Positions 6,678 through 15,261 of a stretch of 15,342 bases of DNA are shown here, piece by piece. The stretch spans positions 1-15,342 of the forward strand of contig CBDUYD010000067.1 of assembly GCA_965371355.1 (NCBI GenBank), written 5' to 3'. The notes beneath the pieces are model-generated. The model had not been told where the DNA came from, made no database searches, and was given only the letters and a program-made list of their open reading frames with translations. Position 1 is the first letter of the stretch; each line of letters opens with the position of its first letter. The stretch is from JASJHI01 sp965371355. GTDB taxonomy: Bacteria; Actinomycetota; Acidimicrobiia; Acidimicrobiales; Ilumatobacteraceae. A program made the position numbers and the translations under genes.

Positions 6678-6707
6678 TTGTCCCGCTGGCAGTCTCGGCC
6701 GTAGAGT
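6678..6707 (+). promoter_or_regulatory. groEL promoter
   Basis: Candidate -35 TTGTCC (6678-6683) and -10 TAGAGT (6702-6707) with an 18-bp spacer. The -10 overlaps the CIRCE operator, as expected for HrcA repression. The mRNA would have a leader of about 35 nt, unlike the leaderless genes nearby. Confidence 0.55.
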
Positions 6708-6712
6708 GCCAA
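6686..6712. promoter_or_regulatory. CIRCE operator (HrcA binding site)
   Basis: Left arm CTGGCAGTC (6686-6694), exactly 9 nt, right arm GAGTGCCAA (6704-6712). The consensus is TTAGCACTC-N9-GAGTGCTAA: the right arm matches 8 of 9, the left arm 6 of 9, and the two arms pair with each other at 7 of 9. Spacing and position upstream of groEL make this a convincing heat-shock operator. Confidence 0.82.
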
Positions 6713-6737
6713 TAACCGTACGCCGAGACCGTCCAAC

Positions 6738-6742
6738 GGAGG
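6738..6742 (+). promoter_or_regulatory. groEL ribosome binding site
   Basis: GGAGG, 7 nt before the ATG at 6750. One of the few strong Shine-Dalgarno sequences in the window. Confidence 0.8.
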
Positions 6743-6749
6743 ACAGACC

Positions 6750-8366
<1,617 letters not shown>

Positions 8367-8388
8367 GTCGGCGACGACTCCGGGGCAA

Positions 8389-8394
8389 TAGCGT
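8389..8394 (+). promoter_or_regulatory. -10 element for leaderless fdhD transcript
   Basis: TAGCGT lies 6 nt before the ATG at 8401, in the 34-nt gap after groEL. It gives fdhD its own promoter independent of heat-shock control. Confidence 0.6.
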
Positions 8395-8400
8395 GCGGGC

Positions 8401-9225
8401 ATGGCCCGCAGTCGATCAGAACGCAGGATCGTCACGCGCGTCGACGGCGTCGGCGCGGAACGGACCGCTCGCCGATCGCCCGATGACCTCATCGTCGAGG
8501 AGCCGCTGTCGATCCAACTCGACGGCGCGCTCGTCGCGACGACCATGCGCACGCCCGGAAACGACTACGAACTCGCCGCCGGCTTCTGCTTCACCGATGG
8601 CATGCTCGGCGGGGCGTCGATCGTCGGCGTGCGCTACTGCGCCGGCCGGAGCGCGGTCGACAGCGAGTTCAACGTCGTGACGGTCGAGACGGGAGGGTTG
8701 GCACCCGTGCCGACGCCGCGCCTCGGCAACGTCGCATCGAGCTGCGGGCTGTGCGGGAGCGAACATCTCGACGCGCTCACCGAACAGCTCCAACCGCTTC
8801 CCGAACCGCCGTTGCCGTTCGACCTCGACGTGCTCGCCGAGATCCCCGGTGGTGTCGGCGAACGCCAGCAGTTGTTCGACTCGACCGGAGCGGTCCACGC
8901 CGCAGCAGCGTTCGATCCCGGCGGGCACATCCTCCTCGTGCGCGAGGACGTCGGTCGCCACAACGCCGTCGACAAGGTGATCGGGGCGATGCTGCTGACG
9001 CCCGAGCACGACCTTCCCGCGACCGGACTCGGTCTGTTCGTCAGCGGGCGGGCGAGTATCGAGATGGTGCAGAAGGCCTGGTCGGCGGGATTCTCGACGC
9101 TGCTCGCGGTGAGCGCGCCGACCACGCTCGCCGTCGATGCGGCCAGGCGGGCGAACATGCTGTTCGCCGGGTTCGTGCGTCCCACCGGCTTCAACGTGTA
9201 CTCGCCCGAGCGACTCGTAACCTGA
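8401..9225 (+). CDS. fdhD: Formate dehydrogenase accessory sulfurtransferase FdhD
   Basis: 274 residues, usual length. FdhD moves sulfur from a cysteine desulfurase to the molybdenum cofactor of formate dehydrogenase. Motifs seen: DDLIVEEPLSIQLDG (28-42), RTPGNDYELAAGF, SSCGLCG with the sulfur-carrying Cys115 and Cys118, STGAVHAAA, LVREDVGRHNAVDKVIG and LFVSGRASIEMVQKA. All family landmarks are intact. No formate dehydrogenase or molybdopterin-synthesis gene is in the window, so its client enzyme is elsewhere in the genome. A -10 box 6 nt before the ATG supports the start. The stop is 4 nt before the coproheme decarboxylase start, but that gene seems to have its own -10 box overlapping the fdhD stop. 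Confidence 0.95.
   Translation: MARSRSERRIVTRVDGVGAERTARRSPDDLIVEEPLSIQLDGALVATTMRTPGNDYELAAGFCFTDGMLGGASIVGVRYCAGRSAVDSEFNVVTVETGGLAPVPTPRLGNVASSCGLCGSEHLDALTEQLQPLPEPPLPFDLDVLAEIPGGVGERQQLFDSTGAVHAAAAFDPGGHILLVREDVGRHNAVDKVIGAMLLTPEHDLPATGLGLFVSGRASIEMVQKAWSAGFSTLLAVSAPTTLAVDAARRANMLFAGFVRPTGFNVYSPERLVT
9218..9223 (+). promoter_or_regulatory. -10 element for leaderless hemQ transcript
   Basis: TAACCT lies 6 nt before the ATG at 9230. The last base of the box is the T of the fdhD stop codon, so promoter and coding end overlap. Read-through from fdhD is also possible. Confidence 0.5.
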
Positions 9226-9229
9226 AGCC

Positions 9230-9892
9230 ATGCGCATGGAAACCGGCCTCAGCGTCGTGCACCTCTTCTGCTCGGTTACCGCCGACGTCGATCGCGGGGC
9301 GGTGCTTGCCGCGATCAAGGCTGCAGAAGCCGCCGATCACCAGGTGCTCACGGCGGCGACGCTCGGCCACAAGTCCGATCTCGCGGTGATGGTCCTGGGA
9401 CCCGACTGGTCGACCCAACGAACGCTGCAGACAGCGCTCCAGCGCGCCGGCCTCGACGTGATCGACAGTTATGTGTCGATCACCGAGGTCAGCGAGTACG
9501 CGAAGGGCATGCCCGAGAAAATGCTGCAGGCACGGCTGTATCCGCAGCTCCCGCCCGACGGCCTCGACACGTTCTGCTTCTATCCGATGAGCAAGCGCCG
9601 CGAGGGCCACGCCAACTGGTTCGCGACCCCGTTCGACGAGCGCAACGAGATGATGCTCGAACACGGCAAGAGCGGCCGCACATTCGCCGGCCAGGTCGTG
9701 CAGCTCGTCACCGGCTCGACCGGCCTCGACGACTACGAGTGGGGCGTAACACTGTTCGCCCGCAACGCCGAGGTCGTCAAGAACGTGGTGTACACGATGC
9801 GCTTCGACAAGGGATCCGCCCTCTACGGCGAGTTCGGCACGTTCTACGTCGGCTACCTCGACTCGATCGAGAACATCATCCAACCCGAGTGA
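9230..9892 (+). CDS. hemQ: Coproheme decarboxylase (HemQ/ChdC, chlorite dismutase family)
   Basis: 220 residues. ChdC performs the last step of the coproporphyrin-dependent heme pathway, decarboxylating iron-coproporphyrin III to heme b with peroxide. Seen: FCFYPMSKRR with the catalytic Tyr at 118, EHGKSGR with the proximal heme ligand His at 145, and Gln158 thirteen residues later, at the place of the distal Gln of Listeria/Bacillus-type enzymes. The GLDDYEWGVTLF and MRFDKGSALYGEFGTFYVG stretches also follow the Firmicutes type. The distal-His motif of M. tuberculosis-type enzymes (SHIPAF, 17 residues before the catalytic Tyr) is absent. A second ATG lies at 9236; the first was chosen because a -10 box is 6 nt upstream. 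It converges on the substrate-binding protein gene. Confidence 0.93.
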   Translation: MRMETGLSVVHLFCSVTADVDRGAVLAAIKAAEAADHQVLTAATLGHKSDLAVMVLGPDWSTQRTLQTALQRAGLDVIDSYVSITEVSEYAKGMPEKMLQARLYPQLPPDGLDTFCFYPMSKRREGHANWFATPFDERNEMMLEHGKSGRTFAGQVVQLVTGSTGLDDYEWGVTLFARNAEVVKNVVYTMRFDKGSALYGEFGTFYVGYLDSIENIIQPE

Positions 9893-9893
9893 G

Positions 9894-9910
9894 CTGACAG
9901 AAGCCGTCAG
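9894..9910. terminator. Weak hairpin between convergent genes
   Basis: CTGAC (9894-9898), 7-nt loop, GTCAG (9906-9910). A perfect 5-bp stem that includes the stop codon of the minus-strand gene. There is no U-run on either strand, so it is at most a weak terminator. Confidence 0.3.
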
Positions 9911-11151
9911 ATCTCGACGATGAACGAACTGTCCGACACGTCGCGGCCGGTCTCGTCGAACGAGAAGATCTGGAACAGGCCGCGCTTGGGATCGCCCTGG
10001 CGAACCATCAACTCGGTGACGCCGGAGGGTCCGTCGTAGTCGAAGTCGAAACCGTTGGCGAAGACGGCTGCGCAGTCCTCGAAGGTCCCGCACTTGGCGC
10101 CGCCGGCGCTCGCCGAGGCCATCTGGCCGGCGATGTCGCGGGGAGCGTCCGAGTCGATCCGCAGCGCCGACAGGGCGATCAGGTTGACGCAGTCGAACGC
10201 GTTCACCGCGAAGAAGCCCGATGGCTCGTACGGGTTGGCCTCGGTCGGGGAAGCCTGCGGCGCGACGCCGACCAACTTCTCGCGCAGGTCGGCATCGAGG
10301 CCCTGGATCACCTGCGGCGATGCCGGCGTTCGCATCGCGTCGTTGACGACCACCGCGGCGAGCGATTCGTGTTCGACCTGGTCGAGTGCGTTGACGAAAG
10401 TCATGCCGTCCTGGCCGTCGGCGAGGATCACCACCGCCTGGGCTCCCGACTCGATGCTCGTGCGCGCGTCGTCGACGAGCTCGTCGTCGCCGCCCCTGAA
10501 GCCGAGAGTCTCGACGACCGTGATGCGCCGCGCGGAGAGCGCATCGGTCACCGCTTCTGCGAACGGCCGTCCGTAGGCGTCGTCGATGTGAACGACGGCG
10601 ACGTTGGTGACGCCGGTCCGGTCGACGATCCGGGCGATCGCCTCGGCCTGCATCGAATCGCTCGGGATCGTCCGGAAGAACAGCTCGCGGTCAGGGAAGT
10701 CGTCGAGCGCGAGTGCGCTCGCGGTCGGCGAGCACGTCACGATCTCGGCCGAGACGATGTCGTCGAGCGTGCCGAGGGCGATCAGGGACGACGACGGACC
10801 GACGATCGCGTCGACGTCATCGTCGATCAGGCGCTGGATCGACTCGGCGGCGGTGGCGCTGGTCGAGCCCTCGTCCTCGAGCACCATGACGACCCGGTTG
10901 CCGAGCACGCCACCAGCGAAGTTGATGCTCTGGACGGCCTCGCGGGTCGCCTCGATCAGGGGCTCGCCCACGACCGCATCGGAGGTCGGGAGCAGAACGC
11001 CGATCTTGAGCTGGCCGTCGCCGCTCCGCGGAGGCGTGGTGGTCGAGGTGGTGGCCACCGCCGTCGTCTCGATCGACGTCTCGGTTCCGCTACTGCAGGC
11101 CGCGACGGCGAAGGTGCCGGCGAGCACGGCGGCTGATCGGAGGAGGAACAC
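9907..11151 (-). CDS. Lipoprotein substrate-binding protein (branched-chain amino acid ABC transporter type)
   Basis: 414 residues from GTG at 11151. A short lipoprotein signal peptide ends at lipobox VAAC (Cys19), then a Ser/Thr-rich linker, then a type I periplasmic binding fold (Peripla_BP_6/LivJ type) beginning KIGVLLPTSDAVVGEP. Further landmarks are AVQSINFAGGVLGNRV, DVDAIVGPSSS, VAVVHIDDAYGR and, near the end, a Cys pair in AKCGTFEDC. It should sit outside the membrane and bind an amino acid or related ligand; which one cannot be read. No permease or ATPase gene is nearby. The frame extends to 11238, but that would put 29 residues before the signal peptide, and TACTGT lies 8 nt before the GTG. 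Divergent from glnD (98 bp between starts). Confidence 0.88.
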   Translation of the reverse strand: MFLLRSAAVLAGTFAVAACSSGTETSIETTAVATTSTTTPPRSGDGQLKIGVLLPTSDAVVGEPLIEATREAVQSINFAGGVLGNRVVMVLEDEGSTSATAAESIQRLIDDDVDAIVGPSSSLIALGTLDDIVSAEIVTCSPTASALALDDFPDRELFFRTIPSDSMQAEAIARIVDRTGVTNVAVVHIDDAYGRPFAEAVTDALSARRITVVETLGFRGGDDELVDDARTSIESGAQAVVILADGQDGMTFVNALDQVEHESLAAVVVNDAMRTPASPQVIQGLDADLREKLVGVAPQASPTEANPYEPSGFFAVNAFDCVNLIALSALRIDSDAPRDIAGQMASASAGGAKCGTFEDCAAVFANGFDFDYDGPSGVTELMVRQGDPKRGLFQIFSFDETGRDVSDSSFIVEI

Positions 11152-11159
11152 GCATCGCC

Positions 11160-11165
11160 ACAGTA
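11160..11165 (-). promoter_or_regulatory. Possible -10 element for the substrate-binding protein gene
   Basis: Minus-strand TACTGT lies 8 nt before the GTG at 11151, giving a leader of one or two bases at most. It supports the short start. Confidence 0.45.
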
Positions 11166-11237
11166 GAAGAGCGGCATGGTGAACCCTCGGCAGACGGTGC
11201 AGGCGAGCCGGAGAACTCGATCGGAGAGGTGAAGCCA

Positions 11238-11243
11238 TAGGCT
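11238..11243 (+). promoter_or_regulatory. -10 element for leaderless glnD transcript
   Basis: TAGGCT lies 6 nt before the GTG at 11250; no Shine-Dalgarno sequence is present. Confidence 0.6.
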
Positions 11244-11249
11244 CGCGCA

Positions 11250-13580
11250 GTGACCTCGGCCGAGCGATTGCAGCACCTCGCCGAGGCCGCGGGACCCGAT
11301 GGTTGCCGGAACGGTCTGGGCTACTGCCGGGCGCTTTCGGAGATCACCGACGACTGGGTCATCGCGCTGTACAACCGCGCCGTCGGCGAGCATCCTCTCC
11401 CCGCCGGCAGGGTCGCTCTGCTCGCTGTCGGTGGCTACGGCCGCGGCGAGTTGGCACCAGCGAGCGATCTCGACCTGCTCCTCGTGCACGACGTGAAGCG
11501 CAAGAAGGTCCCGAGGTTGATCGAGCCGATAGCGAGTGCGCTCTGGTATCCGCTGTGGGATTCGGGCGTCAGGTTGGGGCACGCCGTCCGTCGCCTCGAC
11601 GAGCAGCTGGAGCTGTTGCGCGCCGATCTCGACACGTCGACGTCGTTACTCACGGCGCGGCCACTCGCCGGCGACGACTCGTTGGCCGACGAATTGATCG
11701 CGGCGGGCGTCGGTTCGTGGCGCCGGTCGAGCGATCGCTTCCTCGTCGAACTCCGAGATCGCGTGCGAGAGCGCCAGCGCTCGGCCGGCGATGTTGCGTA
11801 CCGGCTGGAGCCCGACCTGAAGGATGGTCACGGTGGTCTCCGCGACGTGCAGACGCTGTGGTGGGCCGAGATGGCCGGCCTCGACATCCGACCGGAGGAC
11901 CTCGTCGAACTCGACGCTTGCTACGAGACGCTGTCGCGCGCCCGCGTCGCGCTGCACCGGGCGACCGGCCGGTCCGGCGAGGTGCTCCGCCTCGAGGATC
12001 AGGACGCGACCGCTGTGGCCGGCGCCTGGTGTGACGCCGACGAGTTGATGTCGTCGGTGGCGGCGGCGGGCCGATCGATCGCCTGGCTCGGAGACGAGAA
12101 CTGGGGACGAGCGGTGTCGATCGAGCCGGACGCCGTCGGCCGCACGACCGATCGAGCGGTCGCGCCGGGCATCGTGCTCCGCAGAGGAGAGATCGAGCTG
12201 GCCGACGGGGCCGATCCCATCGCAGACCCGACGTTGGCGCTGCAGGCGGCCGTTGCCGCCGCACGCCACGAGTGTCGCATCGGCCGGTCGACACTCGACC
12301 GCCTCCACGACGACGTCCTGGCATGGCCGGGCATGTGGCCCGTCGGTGCGACCGACGAACTCGTTGCACTGCTCCTCGAGGGACACCGTGCGATCCCCGT
12401 GCTCGAGGCGCTCGATCAGCGCGAGTTGATGGCCCGGTTCCTCCCCGAGTGGGAATCCGTCCGGTCGAAGCCGCAGCGCAACGCCTATCACCGCTTCACC
12501 GTCGACCGTCACCTCTGGGAGGCGGCGGCGAACGCAGCCGAACTGGCAGACCGCGTGGCGCGGCCCGACCTGCTCGTGTTGGGCGCCCTCCTCCACGACC
12601 TCGGCAAGGGCTGTCCCGGCGACCACACCGAGGTCGGGATCGCCCTCGTCAGATCGATCGGCCCGCGCCTGGGGTACGGCCCGAGCGACGTCGAGACGCT
12701 CGTCACGATGGTCGAGCATCACCTCCTCCTCCCGGACGTGGCGATGCGTCGCGATCTCACCGACGAAGCCACGATCGAGAAGGTGGCCGGCGCCGTCGGC
12801 TCGGTCGAGGTGCTCGACCTGCTCCACGCGCTGACCGAGGCCGACTCGTTGGCGACCGGACCGTCGGCATGGGGCTCGTGGAAGGAGGGCCTGGTCGAAG
12901 AACTGGTAGAGCGGGTGCGCCACGTGCTCGGCGGCGGCGACGTCTCGGAGGCGACGTGGAGTCTCTTCCCCGACGCGGAGACGCTCGCCTCGATGGCGGC
13001 CGGGGCGACCGAGGTACGTCACCGGGACGATCTGATCACGGTCGTCTATCCCGACGTGACCGGCAACTTCAGCCAGATCGCGGGGGTGTTGTCGCTGAAC
13101 GGCCTCGACGTCGTCAGCGCGCGGGCGCACTCGGGCGAACAGGGCACGGCGGCCGCGCAGTTCCGGGTCGTGCTGCCGACGAACGAACCCGGCTGGGAGG
13201 CGATCGAGCGCGACCTGCGTCGCGCGCTCGCCCACGAGTTGGCGATCGAGGCGCGCCTCCACGAACGTGCCGAGACCTACCGGCGTCGTGTGCGGACCCA
13301 GGCGGAGGCACCCGGACCTCCGCGCGTCGAGTTCGACGAAGGCGCCTCGAGCAACGCAACGGTCATCGAGGTGCGCGGTACGTCGACGATCGGCGTCCTC
13401 TATCGCATCACCAAGACCCTCGCCGAACTCGGCCTCGACATCCGCCATGCGACCGTGCAGACGATCGGCATGGAGGTCGTCGACACGTTCTACGTGCGGA
13501 CCGCGCGCGGTGCACTCGTGACCGATCCGACGCACCGCGTCGAGATCGAGAAGGCCGTTCTCCACGTTGTCGCCCGATGA
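11250..13580 (+). CDS. glnD: PII nucleotidyltransferase / deadenylylase-type GlnD
   Basis: 776 residues. GlnD reports nitrogen status by modifying PII protein: uridylylation in Proteobacteria, adenylylation of GlnK in studied Actinobacteria. Domains in order: nucleotidyltransferase with GGYGRGELAPASDLDLL (61-77; metal ligands D73, D75), the GlnD-specific helical part with EPDLKDGHGGLRDVQ (187-201), an HD hydrolase domain (H449-D450 in LLHDLGKG; H490-H491) for removing the nucleotide, and two ACT domains at about 595-665 and 705-775 that sense glutamine. All catalytic motifs look intact. The usual actinobacterial partners amtB and glnK are not adjacent, which is unusual. GTG start supported by the -10 box. 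The Nudix gene follows and starts 25 nt after the stop. Confidence 0.96.
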   Translation: MTSAERLQHLAEAAGPDGCRNGLGYCRALSEITDDWVIALYNRAVGEHPLPAGRVALLAVGGYGRGELAPASDLDLLLVHDVKRKKVPRLIEPIASALWYPLWDSGVRLGHAVRRLDEQLELLRADLDTSTSLLTARPLAGDDSLADELIAAGVGSWRRSSDRFLVELRDRVRERQRSAGDVAYRLEPDLKDGHGGLRDVQTLWWAEMAGLDIRPEDLVELDACYETLSRARVALHRATGRSGEVLRLEDQDATAVAGAWCDADELMSSVAAAGRSIAWLGDENWGRAVSIEPDAVGRTTDRAVAPGIVLRRGEIELADGADPIADPTLALQAAVAAARHECRIGRSTLDRLHDDVLAWPGMWPVGATDELVALLLEGHRAIPVLEALDQRELMARFLPEWESVRSKPQRNAYHRFTVDRHLWEAAANAAELADRVARPDLLVLGALLHDLGKGCPGDHTEVGIALVRSIGPRLGYGPSDVETLVTMVEHHLLLPDVAMRRDLTDEATIEKVAGAVGSVEVLDLLHALTEADSLATGPSAWGSWKEGLVEELVERVRHVLGGGDVSEATWSLFPDAETLASMAAGATEVRHRDDLITVVYPDVTGNFSQIAGVLSLNGLDVVSARAHSGEQGTAAAQFRVVLPTNEPGWEAIERDLRRALAHELAIEARLHERAETYRRRVRTQAEAPGPPRVEFDEGASSNATVIEVRGTSTIGVLYRITKTLAELGLDIRHATVQTIGMEVVDTFYVRTARGALVTDPTHRVEIEKAVLHVVAR

Positions 13581-13592
13581 GCGTCGATGTCG

Positions 13593-13598
13593 TAGCGT
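13593..13598 (+). promoter_or_regulatory. -10 element for leaderless Nudix transcript
   Basis: TAGCGT lies 7 nt before the GTG at 13606 and just after the glnD stop. It would lie inside the gene if the TTG at 13567 were the start. Confidence 0.55.
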
Positions 13599-13605
13599 GA
13601 CCGGC

Positions 13606-14307
13606 GTGTCGGTAAGCCCCCGCGATCTCGCCCGCTGGAGCGAGAGCCTCGCAGCGATCGCGCGCACAGGCCTGGGGTTCACAGAGAGCCTGTACGAGAA
13701 GGAGCGCTACGAAGAGGTGCTGCACGTCGCCGCGGACATCAAGGCGACGGCGCGAGAACTCGACGAGGCCGAACGCGATCAGATCGCGATCGAACGCGAG
13801 ACCGACCACTTCGTCCAGGAGTGGCTCGAATCGGTCGGCGAGGGCGTTCCGGGATACGTCACGCCGAAGGTCGCAATCGGGGCGATCGTCGGGAACGAGG
13901 CAGGTGAGATCCTGCTCGTGCAGCGGAAGGACTCCGGGATCTGGCTGTACCCGACCGGCTGGGCCGACGTCGGTTACTCGCCCGCGGAGGTCGCGGTCAA
14001 GGAGGTCAGCGAGGAGACCGGGATCGACTGCGAGCCCCAGCGTCTGCTCGGCGTGATCGACGGCCAGCGGATGGGGTTCAGCCGCTTCGGGATGTACATG
14101 CTGCTGTTCCACTGCGTGGCCACGGGCGGTGACCTGACACCGCATCCGCTCGAGACGTCCGACGTCGGATGGTTTCGGTCCGGATCACTTCCGGAGGCGA
14201 CGGCGGGCGCATCGTGGTGGGGCCCGATGGCGTTCGCCGCGATCGAGGGCGTCGAGGCGCCGGCCACGTTCGACTCGGTCCGCTTCCCGGTCTGGCGCAC
14301 CGACTGA
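13606..14307 (+). CDS. Nudix hydrolase with N-terminal helical domain
   Basis: 233 residues from GTG at 13606. An N-terminal helical region of about 70 residues (RDLARWSESLAAIARTGLGF...) resembles the N-terminal domain found on YjhB-type nucleoside-diphosphate hydrolases. The Nudix fold follows from PKVAIGAIV. The Nudix box spans residues 118-140 and ends KEVSEETGI, but two consensus positions differ: the first Glu is Tyr124 and the Arg is Lys132; the metal-binding Glu pair (136-137) is kept. The likely reaction is hydrolysis of a nucleoside diphosphate linked to another group, such as ADP-ribose or a nucleotide sugar; the substrate is not determinable. The frame also opens at TTG 13567, overlapping glnD, but the -10 box and family start favour GTG. 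Converges on the PAC2 gene. Confidence 0.88.
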   Translation: MSVSPRDLARWSESLAAIARTGLGFTESLYEKERYEEVLHVAADIKATARELDEAERDQIAIERETDHFVQEWLESVGEGVPGYVTPKVAIGAIVGNEAGEILLVQRKDSGIWLYPTGWADVGYSPAEVAVKEVSEETGIDCEPQRLLGVIDGQRMGFSRFGMYMLLFHCVATGGDLTPHPLETSDVGWFRSGSLPEATAGASWWGPMAFAAIEGVEAPATFDSVRFPVWRTD

Positions 14308-14310
14308 CGA

Positions 14311-14330
14311 GGCGGCACCGATCAGCCGCC
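14311..14330. terminator. GC-rich hairpin between convergent genes
   Basis: GGCGGC (14311-14316), 8-nt loop, GCCGCC (14325-14330): a perfect 6-bp stem 3 nt after the Nudix stop. No U-run follows, so it could be a bidirectional U-less terminator or mRNA end-protecting hairpin. Confidence 0.45.
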
Positions 14331-14362
14331 GGAGATCGTCCGCAGCGAGCTGCTCGGCGTGC

Positions 14363-15235
14363 TCAGTCCTGATCGCGGAGGAACTGTTCGACTTCCTCGA
14401 CGAGCACGTCGGGGTCGACCGGCGCCTCGTCGGATTCCTCGAACATCTCGTCGTCGTCCGCAGCGTCGCTCAGCTGCTCGAGACGTGCCAGGTACTCGAC
14501 CATGTCGTCGTCGTCGCCGATCAGCGCGGCGACCCTGGCGTCGTACTCGGCGGCGCCGGCCGACAGCATGTCGAGCGGTGCCGGTGTGCCGATCATGCTG
14601 CATGCCCGGTCGACGAGGGCCATCGCCGCCTTGGGCGATGGCACCTGCGATGCATAGCCGGGAACCGCCGCCCACAGCGATGCCGTGGCGAAGCCCGACT
14701 CCTGGAACGCGTGTTGCAGTACGCCCACGATGCCCGTCGGACCTTCGTACCGCGACTGCTGCAGCTCGAAGCGGTCGATCAACGACTCGTCGGTCGCCGT
14801 GCCGATGAGCGGCACGGGTCGCGAATGCGGTACGTCGGCGAGCAGGGCGCCGAGCGAGACCGCCATCGCCACGTCGTACCGCTCGGCGAGCCCGAGGATC
14901 TGCTCGGTGAACAGCCGCCAGCGGAGCGCCGGCTCGGGGCCGAGCACCAAGATGACATCGGTGCCGGGGAGCGAGGCCGACCACACGCCGATCGTCGGCC
15001 AGACGATGGAGCGATGCTGGTTCTCGTCGAGCCGCACCTGGGGGCGGACGGTGGCGAAATCGGTGAACACCTCGGGGTCGACCTCGGCGAGTGCCTGCGC
15101 CTCCCACGACTTGATCATCGTGCGCAATGCGGTCGACGCGGCGTCGCCGGCGTCGTTCCATCCGGTGAACGAAGCGATGAGTACCGGTCGGGTGAGCTTG
15201 GGCTCGCCAAGCCATCGGAGGTGGTCGGTACTCAC
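14363..15235 (-). CDS. PAC2 family protein (proteasome assembly chaperone-like, Rv2125-like)
   Basis: 290 residues, near the length of actinobacterial PAC2 proteins. Landmarks: PVLIASFTGWNDAGDAAS at the N-terminus (17-34), then EVDPEVFTDFATVRPQVRLDE, DVILVLGPEPALRW, AVSLGALLADVPHSRPVPLIGT, and TGIVGVLQHAFQESGFATASLWAAVPGYA. The C-terminal quarter is helical and very acidic (DDDD near 235, DDDEMFEESDEAP), ending FLRDQD. Eukaryotic and archaeal relatives help proteasome assembly; in Actinobacteria the role is not established, and no proteasome gene is in this window. GTG start is supported by a -10 box 7 nt upstream that overlaps the promoter of the divergent gene. Confidence 0.9.
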   Translation of the reverse strand: MSTDHLRWLGEPKLTRPVLIASFTGWNDAGDAASTALRTMIKSWEAQALAEVDPEVFTDFATVRPQVRLDENQHRSIVWPTIGVWSASLPGTDVILVLGPEPALRWRLFTEQILGLAERYDVAMAVSLGALLADVPHSRPVPLIGTATDESLIDRFELQQSRYEGPTGIVGVLQHAFQESGFATASLWAAVPGYASQVPSPKAAMALVDRACSMIGTPAPLDMLSAGAAEYDARVAALIGDDDDMVEYLARLEQLSDAADDDEMFEESDEAPVDPDVLVEEVEQFLRDQD

Positions 15236-15242
15236 CGCGCCG

Positions 15243-15248
15243 AGGCTA
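15243..15248 (-). promoter_or_regulatory. -10 element for leaderless PAC2 transcript
   Basis: Minus-strand TAGCCT lies 7 nt before the GTG at 15235. It overlaps by 2 bp the plus-strand -10 box at 15247-15252. Confidence 0.6.
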
Positions 15249-15252
15249 TCGT
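15247..15252 (+). promoter_or_regulatory. Possible -10 element for the last gene
   Basis: TATCGT lies 9 nt before the GTG at 15262, giving a leader of about 3 nt. Less certain than the 6-7 nt cases because the gene is cut off. Confidence 0.4.
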
Positions 15253-15261
15253 CGCCGTACT

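Noticed and set aside
11152..11238. 29-residue upstream extension of the substrate-binding protein frame.
   Set aside because: It would bury the lipoprotein signal peptide behind a basic segment, and it has no -10 or ribosome site at the upstream ATG.
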